A stretch of DNA of 64,000 bases from CAYGYG01 sp964354155. GTDB taxonomy: Bacteria; Hydrothermota; Tepidihabitantia; SM23-42; CAYGYG01. Position 1 is the first letter of the stretch, and each line of letters starts with the position of its first letter. The notes below the pieces were generated by a model, which saw only the letters and a list, made by a program, of their open reading frames with translations, did no database searches and was not told the origin of the DNA. The DNA is taken from contig CAYGYG010000001.1 of assembly GCA_964354155.1 (NCBI GenBank), positions 62,001-126,000 of the forward strand, written 5' to 3'. The translations under genes were made by a program, and so were the position numbers. This document shows positions 50,389 to 59,291 of the stretch, piece by piece.

Positions 50389-51581
50389 CACGGTTGGTCA
50401 ACCTCGGCTGTAAGCTCAACCAGTACGAAGGTCATTGTCTGCTTGAGCATTTCAAGACCGGGGTTGCCCGGATTGGAGCGCTATCGGCGCAGGACCTTGC
50501 CGGCCGAGAAGTCGTCATCATCAACACCTGTGTCGTCACCAGAGAAGCCGAACGTAAATCGCTGAAGCGAATCAGGCGTGCCCTGACACTTCGGCCCAAG
50601 CCCGTGGTTATGGTTACGGGATGTCTGGTCGGGCCGGGTGTTGCGGTCGAACTACCGGACGTGGACTGCGTGATTTCTCCGAAAACCCGGCAGGGGATCA
50701 TCGCGGACATCTGCCCACGCCCCCCGCAGACCAGATATTTTCTGAAGATTCAGGACGGGTGCAACCGGTTCTGCAGTTACTGCATCGTACCGTTGGTGCG
50801 TGGCCGGCATCGCAGTGTCCCTCGATCCCGCATCCTTGACGAAGTCGCGTATGCCCGCGATCAGGGATATCCCGAGATTGTCCTCACCGGTGTGAATCTG
50901 GGCGCCTACGGGTCGGACGCGGCGACCTCACTGGAGCAACTTCTGGATGAACTACGTCGGATTCCATCACTGCCGCGCCTGCGGCTTTCTTCGCTTGACC
51001 CGACGTTCCTGACACCGCGCCTGCTCGCTTTGTTCGGGACCGCGCCGCTGTGCCGTCATCTCCATCTATCCATCCAGAGCGGTGCGAAGTCGGTTCTGGT
51101 CGCGATGCATCGACACCATGATATCGCCGGACTTGAATCGTGGCTGCACCAAGCGGTCGACCTTTTCTCCGACTTCGCCTTCGGGGGGGATTTCATCGCC
51201 GGTTTCCCCAACGAGGACCAGTCCGCGTTCCAGGCAACGTTTGACTTCGTGGCGCGTTTGCCTTTCAGCTATCTTCACGTGTTTCCGTATTCGCCCCGGC
51301 CCGGCACCGCCGCCTATGCGATGGGTGATTCGGTCGGACCGGCCGAGAAGCGAAGGCGGGTGCGTGAGCTTCGCGATCTCAGCCGGGAGAAGTCGTTGGC
51401 ATTCCGACGCCGTTTCATCAATCATGAGATGACCGCAACATACGAGGGCCGAGGAAACGTCCATTTCGGATTGACCGCGAACTACATACGCGTGCAGCTT
51501 GACCGGTCGCCGAGCGAGGCGCTCTTCCGATTGCGTATCACCGATGCTACTGCGGAAACCACGCGGGGTGCAGCGCTATGA
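50385..51581 (+). CDS. mtaB: tRNA threonylcarbamoyladenosine methylthiotransferase MtaB-like
   Basis: Radical-SAM enzyme that adds a methylthio group to t6A37 of ANN-decoding tRNAs. 398 aa. N-terminal UPF0004 cluster cysteines C9, C49 and C80 (VNLGCKLNQYE, INTCVVT, VTGCLV). Radical-SAM cysteines C126, C130 and C133 in DGCNRFCSYCIVPLVRGRHR; CNRFCSYC rather than CDNYC favours MtaB over MiaB. LHLSIQSGAKSVL and AGFPNEDQ are typical. The TRAM-like tail is short. GTG start overlaps rpsA by 4 nt; overlaps miaB by 4 nt. Confidence 0.9.
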   Translation: MTRLVNLGCKLNQYEGHCLLEHFKTGVARIGALSAQDLAGREVVIINTCVVTREAERKSLKRIRRALTLRPKPVVMVTGCLVGPGVAVELPDVDCVISPKTRQGIIADICPRPPQTRYFLKIQDGCNRFCSYCIVPLVRGRHRSVPRSRILDEVAYARDQGYPEIVLTGVNLGAYGSDAATSLEQLLDELRRIPSLPRLRLSSLDPTFLTPRLLALFGTAPLCRHLHLSIQSGAKSVLVAMHRHHDIAGLESWLHQAVDLFSDFAFGGDFIAGFPNEDQSAFQATFDFVARLPFSYLHVFPYSPRPGTAAYAMGDSVGPAEKRRRVRELRDLSREKSLAFRRRFINHEMTATYEGRGNVHFGLTANYIRVQLDRSPSEALFRLRITDATAETTRGAAL

Positions 51582-52864
51582 CTTTCTACGTCAAAACGTA
51601 CGGCTGCCAGATGAATCAAAATGATTCTCAGATCATCGAGGTCATCTTCAGGGCGCGGGGCATGCGGGCGGTCCGTGACATCGGCGAGGCGGACCTGGTG
51701 GTTGTCAACACCTGTTCGGTGCGGAACCATGCGGAAAGGCGTGCCCATGGCTTCATCTCAGCATTGCACAAGTGGAAACGATCGCGCCGGGAGCGTGTCC
51801 TCTGCGTTGTTGGCTGCATGTCGCAGCGGCACGGTCAAGACCTGATGGGAAAGCACCCCTGGGTTGATATCGTTGCCGGGCCCGACACATATCAAAAGCT
51901 CCCGGACTATGTTGCCGAAGTGAGCCGGGGTCGCACCAAAGTTTGTGATCTCGGACTGCACGGCGAGCTGTACTGCGGTATCACGCCGGACGCGACCACG
52001 GGTGTCACCGCATACGTTTCAATCATGCGCGGCTGCGACAATTACTGCTCGTTCTGCGTGGTCCCCTACTTGAGAGGACATGCCCGCTCTCGTCCGGCGT
52101 GGGACATCGTCGAAGAAGTGGAGCAGCTGGTGGCCCAGGGGGTTCGGGAAGTGATGCTTCTGGGACAGAATGTCAACGCCTACCGGGACGGCGCGATTTC
52201 CTTTGCCGGCCTGCTCCGATGCGTCAACGAAGTGCCCGGACTGGCCAGGATCAGATTCCTGACTTCACATCCGGCCGACATGGACGACACGATCCTTGGT
52301 GCGGCGGCCGAACTGAGCAAAGTCTGCGAGTTTTTTCACTTGCCCCTGCAATCGGGTTCAGATCGTGTTCTGGAGTTGATGAACCGTCGCTACACGAGCC
52401 GGCAGTACCGCGAGCTCGTTGACCGGGCGCGCCGGCTGATGCCCGGCCTGGGACTGTCGACCGACGTGATTGTCGGGTTCCCGACGGAAAGCGATGATGA
52501 TTACCAGGCAACCAGGGCGATGATGCAGGAGATCGGATTCGACGCCGCGTACATGTTCAAGTACTCATCCCATCGTGAGACGGCGTCGGCGGAACTTGAG
52601 CCTAAGGTCGATGAAGCAACGGCGCAGGAGCGGCTCGACGGAATAATCGCACTCCAGAACAGCATAACCAGAGAGAAACACGCGGGCCTGATCGGCCAGG
52701 TCGGTGAGGTGCTGGTTGAAGGCCGAGCCCGCGACGGTAAATGGACGGGCCGGATGCGCGACAACAAGATTGTGCTTTTCGAAGGTAATGCCGAGGCCGG
52801 GACGCTGGTCAGGGTGCGCGTGGAAAGGGTGTCCGGCTGGACGCCAATCGGCAAGAAGCTATGA
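51578..52864 (+). CDS. miaB: tRNA-2-methylthio-N6-dimethylallyladenosine synthase
   Basis: Methylthiolates i6A37 in UNN-decoding tRNAs, including both serine tRNAs reading UCN. 428 aa. UPF0004 cysteines C10, C46 and C80 (TYGCQMNQNDS, NTCSVR, VVGCMSQ), radical-SAM C153, C157 and C160 in MRGCDNYCSFCVVPYLRG, then LLGQNVNAYRD, FHLPLQSGSDRVLELMNRRY and a full TRAM domain at 365-428. All family landmarks are present. Coupled to mtaB. Confidence 0.96.
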   Translation: MTFYVKTYGCQMNQNDSQIIEVIFRARGMRAVRDIGEADLVVVNTCSVRNHAERRAHGFISALHKWKRSRRERVLCVVGCMSQRHGQDLMGKHPWVDIVAGPDTYQKLPDYVAEVSRGRTKVCDLGLHGELYCGITPDATTGVTAYVSIMRGCDNYCSFCVVPYLRGHARSRPAWDIVEEVEQLVAQGVREVMLLGQNVNAYRDGAISFAGLLRCVNEVPGLARIRFLTSHPADMDDTILGAAAELSKVCEFFHLPLQSGSDRVLELMNRRYTSRQYRELVDRARRLMPGLGLSTDVIVGFPTESDDDYQATRAMMQEIGFDAAYMFKYSSHRETASAELEPKVDEATAQERLDGIIALQNSITREKHAGLIGQVGEVLVEGRARDGKWTGRMRDNKIVLFEGNAEAGTLVRVRVERVSGWTPIGKKL

Positions 52865-52948
52865 AAAACAGGGCTCAACGATGGCTGAGAGAAGGCAGCA
52901 AGGAGAAGGTCAGCTTGCTCAAGCCCCTCAGATTCACAGGGAGGTCAG

Positions 52949-53827
52949 ATGTTTAGCGGTTGTCTGGTTGCATTGGTTACGCCTTTCAGAAGAGATGGTG
53001 CGCTCGACGAGCCCGGACTTAAGAAGAACATCGGATTTCTGCTCAAGAACAGGGTGACCGGACTCGTGCCCTGTGCTACTACCGGCGAGGGCCCGTGCTT
53101 GAGCGACGAGGAATATGAGCGGGTGGTTAGAATTACCGTGCATGCGGGCCGGGGCAAAGTCAAGATCGTGTCGGGGGCAGGCACTAACTCCACCCGGAAG
53201 ACGATTGCGCTGGTCCAGCGGGCCAAGAGACTGGGCGTGGACGGCTGTCTTGTTGTGACGCCATACTACAATCGGCCGACCCAGGAAGGTCTCTATGCCC
53301 ACTTTCGCGCCGTGGCTGAGGCCGTCACTATTCCGATTATTGTCTACAATGTGCCGGGCCGGACTGGGGTCAACATACTACCCAAGACGGTGCGGCGTCT
53401 GGCCGAGGATTGCGAGAATATTGTGGGGATCAAAGAGGCCAGCGGCAACTTAGACCAGGTTTCAGAATTGATTCGTACCTGCGGTCCAGATTTCGGGGTC
53501 CTCTCGGGGGATGACTCCTTAACGCTTCCGATGCTGGCGTTGGGGGCGGTTGGTGTTATTTCCGTAATCGGCAACATCCTGCCGAAGGAGACGTCCGAGA
53601 TGGTTGAGTGCTACTTGAACGGAAAAGAAGACAAAGCCCGGGCCCTTCACCTCAAGCTGTTTCCGCTGACCAAGGCGTTGTTCGTCGAAACTAATCCGGT
53701 CCCGGTAAAACAGGCTATGAATCTGATGGGTATGCCGGCGGGCGCGCCGCGCCTGCCGTTGGTGCCGATGAGCAAGGAAAACGTGCGGGCTCTCAGAGAT
53801 GAGCTTGACCGGTTGCGTTTGGTGTAA
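52949..53827 (+). CDS. dapA: 4-hydroxy-tetrahydrodipicolinate synthase
   Basis: Condenses pyruvate with aspartate semialdehyde in lysine/diaminopimelate synthesis, needed for peptidoglycan. 292 aa, standard length. Catalytic Tyr133 in IIVYNVPGRTGVNI and Schiff-base Lys162 in IVGIKEASGNLDQ; ATTGEGPCLSDEEY has the TT pair near the active site. GGGAGGTC ribosome site. Downstream of miaB by 84 nt. Followed by a hairpin at 53828-53873. Confidence 0.95.
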   Translation: MFSGCLVALVTPFRRDGALDEPGLKKNIGFLLKNRVTGLVPCATTGEGPCLSDEEYERVVRITVHAGRGKVKIVSGAGTNSTRKTIALVQRAKRLGVDGCLVVTPYYNRPTQEGLYAHFRAVAEAVTIPIIVYNVPGRTGVNILPKTVRRLAEDCENIVGIKEASGNLDQVSELIRTCGPDFGVLSGDDSLTLPMLALGAVGVISVIGNILPKETSEMVECYLNGKEDKARALHLKLFPLTKALFVETNPVPVKQAMNLMGMPAGAPRLPLVPMSKENVRALRDELDRLRLV

Positions 53828-53873
53828 GGGCCGTAAGGTCATCTCCCGGTGAAGGAGAGTTTGGTCACGGCCC
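53828..53873 (+). terminator. structured element immediately after dapA
   Basis: Outer stem GGGCCGT (53828-53834) / ACGGCCC (53867-53873) enclosing an inner CTCC...GGAG. It begins on the base after the dapA stop. There is no T-tract, so an intrinsic terminator is only possible. Confidence 0.4.
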
Positions 53874-53989
53874 ATGGAGCCGGGCCAATCGTTTCTCGAT
53901 CTTTTGCTTTTGGGCATCGCATCTGACCGGCATTGGTAGACTGGTACTGACAAAATAGCCTGATGGTGTTACGTGAAAGGAGTCGATAA

Positions 53990-55690
53990 ATGATGTTCAT
54001 AATACTTGCTTTCGTTCTCGGTCAGTCGAGTGGTCGGCCGGTGCATTGCGCCAGTTCGATCTTCCCAGCCCAGAAACTGCAGGCGGCGCAGTCCTATCAC
54101 AAACCTGTGTACAGGACAGACTACCAGCCGCCCAGAGTGGGAGAGAAACGCATCCTCTGGCTCTGGAACATGTCAGTGATGCCGCCCCGGCAATACCAGA
54201 CATCGGTTACTTGTTATGGTTCCGGGGACAACTGCTATGTGATGGTGGAAGATTCCTGCTGGCAAAACGGTATCGTCGATTCGACCAAGGTTTTGCGGGT
54301 TCTGGAACGCTTCAACCGTTCCAGCCCGACCGATCCGAACAAGGGCGTATGGCAGCATAATACCGGCCTGTTTGGCGCGCCTCCGGATGAGATTGACCAT
54401 GATTCCCTAGTCTATATCCTGTACTACAACATCGGTGAGTTCCACGGTCAGCAGTTTGACGGTTTCTGGATGTTCTACGATGAGTACTATGATACCACTT
54501 CGATGCGATTATGGGGCTACCACTCGAATGAGATCGAGTGTGTCTATATTGACTGCTATCCGCACGATATCTCGACTGACTACCGGATGGCAATCGTCGC
54601 CCACGAGTTCGAACATATGATCCATTGGAATCATGACAAAGACGAGATGCCCTGGGTCGACGAAGGATGCGCCGAATTAGCCATGCTCGTCTACGGATCA
54701 CCCGACTATATCTCCGAATTCAACACCAACCCCGACAATGACCTAACGCTCTGGCGTGGCGTGTGGTCCGATTACATCAAGGTCTACTTGTGGAGTCTTT
54801 ATCTGTACGAGCAGTACGGTGAGTATCGACGCCGCAGTCTCATTCGTAACTTGGTCAACATCGAAGCGAACAGCATCGAAGGAGTCGATTCAGCCTTCAT
54901 TCGGTGTGGCTACGCGGAGCGGTTCGCGCCGGTCTTTGATGACTGGGTGGTTGCCAATTATTTCGATGATACCCTTGGGCACCAGGGTCGGTACGGCTAC
55001 TACGAGGTGACCTTACCGCCGTTTGCCAATTCGGGCGTCCATTCGACATATCCGGTCAATGCCGCCGGGGTTGTTACCCGGTGGGGGGCAGACTACATTC
55101 GTTTTCATCCTCCGGTCAAGGCCAATCTTGACCTGCGTTTTGACGGCAGCGACAATGCTGATTTTTCGATCCAGACGGTCAAGGTGGACACCGCCGGCAA
55201 AACCCGCGTTGTTGAGCGCATTGCGCTGGACACACTCCAGAATGGGAGTCGACGGCTTTTCGATTTCGGCAATATCTACAACTACGCCGTGATGGTGATT
55301 GGCAATCACACGCCAATCGAAGGCGGTCAGGGCTACCAGTACTGGGCTGAGCATGTCGGCGTCGCGGAACCGACTGCGTCGACCCGTGAAAGTAGATGGA
55401 CCCAGCTGGCGATAAGCCCCAATCCAACGGTGGGCCGTGTGGCGATTAGGGTGCGTTTGACCGAGCCGGTAACAAGGGGATCGGTCGACCTCTTAATCTA
55501 CGATCGCACGGGCCGATTAGTGAGAAGTCTTAAGGTATTCTCGTGCCGATCACGGCCGTTTGAGGCCGGTGTCGTCTACTGGAACGGCGCCGACGAATAC
55601 GGTCGAGCTCTTCCGCCCGGCTGTTATTTCATCGGTCTATCCGATGCCGACGGGGTGGTCTTTGAAAAGTGCGTGATCGGGGGGAATTAG
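53990..55690 (+). CDS. secreted M30/hyicolysin-like zinc metallopeptidase with sorting domain
   Basis: 566 aa. ATG 53990 (or 53993) follows AAAGGAG; a TAA codon directly upstream in frame rules out a longer start. The N-terminus is short and uncharged (MMFIILAFVLGQSSG). Zinc site: IVAHEFEHMIHWNHDKDEMP (HExxH) followed by WVDEGCAELAML, whose Glu is the third ligand, as in M30 and related gluzincins. The C-terminal 110 residues (LAISPNPTVGRVAIRVRLTE ... YGRALPPGCYFIGLSDADG) are a FlgD-like sorting domain. Probably an extracellular or surface protease. Monocistronic. Confidence 0.83.
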   Translation: MMFIILAFVLGQSSGRPVHCASSIFPAQKLQAAQSYHKPVYRTDYQPPRVGEKRILWLWNMSVMPPRQYQTSVTCYGSGDNCYVMVEDSCWQNGIVDSTKVLRVLERFNRSSPTDPNKGVWQHNTGLFGAPPDEIDHDSLVYILYYNIGEFHGQQFDGFWMFYDEYYDTTSMRLWGYHSNEIECVYIDCYPHDISTDYRMAIVAHEFEHMIHWNHDKDEMPWVDEGCAELAMLVYGSPDYISEFNTNPDNDLTLWRGVWSDYIKVYLWSLYLYEQYGEYRRRSLIRNLVNIEANSIEGVDSAFIRCGYAERFAPVFDDWVVANYFDDTLGHQGRYGYYEVTLPPFANSGVHSTYPVNAAGVVTRWGADYIRFHPPVKANLDLRFDGSDNADFSIQTVKVDTAGKTRVVERIALDTLQNGSRRLFDFGNIYNYAVMVIGNHTPIEGGQGYQYWAEHVGVAEPTASTRESRWTQLAISPNPTVGRVAIRVRLTEPVTRGSVDLLIYDRTGRLVRSLKVFSCRSRPFEAGVVYWNGADEYGRALPPGCYFIGLSDADGVVFEKCVIGGN

Positions 55691-55792
55691 TACGAGAAGC
55701 GCTACGATTGAACTAGCGCAACACCGGGAATCGGGCCAAGGCAATCGTGGACACTGGCGTGAGGGGTTGACCACCGTCTCAGTCTTTTCCTG

Positions 55793-55820
55793 TTGCTTTT
55801 TCAGCGGTTATACCTATAAT
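55793..55820 (+). promoter_or_regulatory. promoter of the Lon-like protease gene
   Basis: TTGCTT (55793-55798), 16-nt spacer, TATAAT (55815-55820), about 107 nt before the chosen ATG. Confidence 0.55.
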
Positions 55821-55927
55821 CATTAGTGCTTCGTCGTTCAAAGAGAAGAGATACTGCTATTGCCATCAAGTCACGCCGGCGTCATTCCGTGTCTGGAAAC
55901 CACCAACCGAGACAACAAGGTGCGGTC

Positions 55928-58390
55928 ATGAAAAGCAAGAAACCGGTAAGAGAACTGCCCGCCGACCGGTTGCGCTGGGAGTGCGATCCTAAGACCTTAC
56001 AGTTTGACACAACCAACCAACTGGGGGTTACCCGCGAGATCATCGGCCAGGAACGGGCAATCAATGCTATTCGTCTGGGCTTGGAAGTATCCCATGAGGG
56101 CTATAACATATTTGTCACCGGCATGGTTGGTACCGGGCGGACGACGACCATCGGCAAGCTCCTCGAAGAGCTTGAGCAAAAAGAAGAGAGGCCGCAGGAC
56201 GTCTGCTACGTAAACAACTTCAGGAACCCGGATATGCCCAAAGTCCTGCTGTTCAAGGCCGGTGACGGTACCAGATTCAAACGTGATATGGAGAATCTGG
56301 TGGAGGTCTTGAGACGACGCATCCCTTCGGTCTTTGAGAGTGAATACTATATCAATCAGCGCAAGAGTATGGTCGAACAATTCGAGGAGAAATCCCGGGC
56401 ACGTTTCAAGGATTTTGAAAAACGTGCCCAGCAGGAAGGGTATGCCGTCGTACGGACGCAAATGGGTCCGTTTGTGAAGTCCGACTTGCTGCCCGTGCTC
56501 GAAGGGAACCCCGTCACAATCGATCAACTGGAACAACAGATCGAGCAAGGCAAGATGACCCGGGAGAAATTGGACGACATACGGAAGCGGCAGGGTGCCT
56601 TCGAAGAGGAACTGAGAGTGATATTCAAGGAAGCCAGGAACACCGAGCGGCAGATCAACGATGGCCTCCGGGAGCTCAACCGGCGGGTGGCCACTCCGAT
56701 CATCGAGGAGCTGCTTGATGATATCATGACCCGGTACGGCGACGGCAAAGTGAACGGCTATCTGGAGGAAGTGGCCGAGGCCGCTCTTGGCGATCTCGAA
56801 CGTTTTCTCGAAAAGGAAGAGCCGTCGCCGGTGCCCAGAAGCGAAGACCGCTTCGTTGATTTCCAGGTGAACGTTGTGGTTGATAACTCGGAAGCCAAGG
56901 GCCCGCCGATTATTGCCGAGACATCCCCCAATTACCGGAATCTCTTCGGCACGATCGAAAGGGTGGTCGACCGGATGGGCGGCATCAGAACTGATTTCAC
57001 CAAGATCAAAGCCGGTTCGCTGCTCCGCGCCAATGGCGGTTTTCTGGTGCTCAATGCCCTTGACGTTCTGATGGAATCCGGGGTCTGGCAGACGCTCAAA
57101 CGGACGTTGCGCAACGGGGTCGTTGATATCCAGACTTATGACCCTTTCTACATTTTCGCCACGACCGCGCTGAAACCGGAGCCGATCGAATGCACCGCGA
57201 AAGTCGTGATGATCGGCAATCCCTATCTCTACATGATGCTCTACAGCTATGACGAGGATTTCAAGAAAATCTTCAAGGTCAAGGCCGACTTTGACAATGT
57301 CATGCCCAATGCCGCCAAGACGCGCACCCAGTACGCTTCCTTTATCTGCTTCATGTGCCGCGAGGAGAAACTGCTGCCGTTTGATCGGACCGGCGTTGCC
57401 GAAGTCATTGAATACAGCGCCCGCATTGCGGGTCGGCAAAAGAAACTGACGACACGATTCCACATCGTAGCTGATGTCCTGCGCGAGGCCGATTATTGGG
57501 CGCGGAAAGACAAGGTCAAAGCGGTCAGCGGTCGGCATGTCGAGAAGGCACTCGCCGAATGGGTCAAGCGTGTGGGGCTGACCGAAGAGAAGATATCGGA
57601 GATGATTGAAGACGGCACCGTCATGATTGACACGGCGGGCCGCGAAGTCGGCCAGGTGAACGGACTGTCGGTCTACAGCACCGGCGAGTATTCGTTCGGC
57701 AAGCCGACCCGCATCACCGCCAAGACTTCGATTGGACGCGGCGGTATTATCAACATTGAACGCGAAGCCGATTTGAGCGGCCGCATCCACAACAAGGGGG
57801 TGCTCATCCTCTCAGGCTACCTGCGGGCCAAGTATGGTCAGGAGAAGCCGTTGGTGATGACGGCCAGCATCTGTTTTGAACAATCTTACGGCGAGGTCGA
57901 GGGTGACAGCGCCTCATCGACCGAGCTTTACGCGATCCTGTCCAGCCTGGCCGATGTCCCAATCCGACAGGACATCGCGGTGACCGGGTCAGTGAATCAG
58001 AAAGGCGAAGTCCAGCCCATCGGGGGCGTCAATCAGAAGATTGAGGGTTTCTTTGACGTCTGCAAAACCAGGAAGCTGACCGGCAAGCAGGGCGTCATGA
58101 TTCCTTATCTCAACGTACCCGACCTCATGCTTAAGCGCGAAGTGGTTGAGGCGGTACGCCGGCACAAGTTCTGCGTCTATGCGGTGAAGACGATCGATGA
58201 GGGCATTGAGATACTGACCGGTATCAAGGCGGGCAAGAAGCTAAAGACCGGTCTTTTTGAAAAGGGTTCGATCAACTACTCAGTCGACCGGCGCCTGCGC
58301 GACCTGGCGATGAACTGGCAGAAATTCGGCGGTGAAGACGAAGGCGGCAAGAGCAAGGATCGAAGTCCGAAAGGCGGAAACCAGAAATAA
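55928..58390 (+). CDS. Lon-family ATP-dependent protease (LonB/LonC-like, soluble)
   Basis: 820 aa. ATG 55928 is chosen because homology starts here (RELPADRLRWECDPKTLQFD) and AAGGTG lies upstream; the frame extends Arg-rich to 55826 without support. Walker A GMVGTGRT (65-72) belongs to the AAA_32 type of Lon relatives. A long coiled-coil insert (about 130-280) follows. The proteolytic Ser-Lys dyad is Ser661 (EGDSASSTEL) and Lys704 (GGVNQKIEGF), the same 43-residue spacing as E. coli Lon S679-K722. No LAN substrate domain and no membrane segments. Degrades misfolded proteins or specific targets; substrates unknown. Confidence 0.9.
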   Translation: MKSKKPVRELPADRLRWECDPKTLQFDTTNQLGVTREIIGQERAINAIRLGLEVSHEGYNIFVTGMVGTGRTTTIGKLLEELEQKEERPQDVCYVNNFRNPDMPKVLLFKAGDGTRFKRDMENLVEVLRRRIPSVFESEYYINQRKSMVEQFEEKSRARFKDFEKRAQQEGYAVVRTQMGPFVKSDLLPVLEGNPVTIDQLEQQIEQGKMTREKLDDIRKRQGAFEEELRVIFKEARNTERQINDGLRELNRRVATPIIEELLDDIMTRYGDGKVNGYLEEVAEAALGDLERFLEKEEPSPVPRSEDRFVDFQVNVVVDNSEAKGPPIIAETSPNYRNLFGTIERVVDRMGGIRTDFTKIKAGSLLRANGGFLVLNALDVLMESGVWQTLKRTLRNGVVDIQTYDPFYIFATTALKPEPIECTAKVVMIGNPYLYMMLYSYDEDFKKIFKVKADFDNVMPNAAKTRTQYASFICFMCREEKLLPFDRTGVAEVIEYSARIAGRQKKLTTRFHIVADVLREADYWARKDKVKAVSGRHVEKALAEWVKRVGLTEEKISEMIEDGTVMIDTAGREVGQVNGLSVYSTGEYSFGKPTRITAKTSIGRGGIINIEREADLSGRIHNKGVLILSGYLRAKYGQEKPLVMTASICFEQSYGEVEGDSASSTELYAILSSLADVPIRQDIAVTGSVNQKGEVQPIGGVNQKIEGFFDVCKTRKLTGKQGVMIPYLNVPDLMLKREVVEAVRRHKFCVYAVKTIDEGIEILTGIKAGKKLKTGLFEKGSINYSVDRRLRDLAMNWQKFGGEDEGGKSKDRSPKGGNQK

Positions 58391-58413
58391 ACCATGCGAC
58401 ATGGAAGATACGA

Positions 58414-59247
58414 ATGATTAGAACGGCACTGGCGGCGATTGCAGTACTATGTTCGATTGCTGAGGCTGATGTCTATTTTGAACAGGTTCTCCGAACCAGC
58501 AACTACATGAGTGCGGGCAAGAGCCAGGCGCGCTCCCGGGTTATGATCAAGGGGGATTGGCTGCGTACTGAGACGGAGATGAAGATCTCGGGGGTTGCTT
58601 CCGGAACCTTCAAGAGAAGGAGTATTAGCATTGTCCGGCTCGACCGTCAGTTGGTATGGAACATCTGGCCGGACCGGAAAGCGTACAGCGAAGTCAGTTT
58701 CAGCGAGCTCAAGAAGTTGGTGGCTAATCCGGCGCCGACCGGTAGGGACCGCGCCGCCGAAACACCCCGCATCGAAGGCCAGCGGACCGGCGCGCGTCGG
58801 AAGATCGCTGGCCTTGAGTGTGAACAGGTCGTCGTCACGATGCACTGCAAGATCAGCGATCCCGAATCGGGCCGGCCGGTCGACGGGATTTTCGTCAACG
58901 ACATGTGGATTGCGGACCTGGCGGCGATCGCGGACGAGATCGAACGGTTCAATCGCCGGTTGCTCACGATGGCCGGGGTGCGGGAGTTAAATCAGGAGAT
59001 GATGAGTGCTTTTGGCATAGGCCCGGCGGCATACGCGGCGTTCGAGAAGAAGGTCCAGGAGCACCGCGGGCTGTCGATCCTGGTCACGATTAGTCTCGCC
59101 CTTGATGACGGCCAGAGCGGAATGCCGAGACTGGTTCTTTTTTCGGCGGTGAACGAAGTCAAGAAGGTATCAGATCGAAAGCTGAAGCCGGAGGACTTCA
59201 ACCTCCCGGCGGGATATGAGCAGCTCGCCGCGGGCGGACTATTCTGA
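58414..59247 (+). CDS. exported DUF4412-like protein
   Basis: 277 aa. Signal peptide MIRTALAAIAVLCSIAEA. The mature part starts DVYFEQVLRTSNYMSAGKSQ and has MIKGDWLRTETEM, IVRLDRQLVWNIWPDRKAYS, RRKIAGLECEQVVVTM and VNDMWIADLAAIADEIERFN, a layout typical of DUF4412 proteins (periplasmic, LolA-like beta fold). Function unknown. Placed 23 nt after the Lon-like gene and 44 nt before dacB, so possibly one envelope-related transcript. Confidence 0.7.
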   Translation: MIRTALAAIAVLCSIAEADVYFEQVLRTSNYMSAGKSQARSRVMIKGDWLRTETEMKISGVASGTFKRRSISIVRLDRQLVWNIWPDRKAYSEVSFSELKKLVANPAPTGRDRAAETPRIEGQRTGARRKIAGLECEQVVVTMHCKISDPESGRPVDGIFVNDMWIADLAAIADEIERFNRRLLTMAGVRELNQEMMSAFGIGPAAYAAFEKKVQEHRGLSILVTISLALDDGQSGMPRLVLFSAVNEVKKVSDRKLKPEDFNLPAGYEQLAAGGLF

Positions 59248-59291
59248 TAGGCTGATGCCGGCTCCGGGCGGCTTCACGAATTGGCGCGACA

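Noticed and set aside
55997..57790. 597-codon open frame antisense to the Lon-like protease gene
   Set aside because: The plus strand has an intact Lon relative with Walker A and Ser-Lys dyad; the antisense frame is a by-product of G/C-rich third positions.
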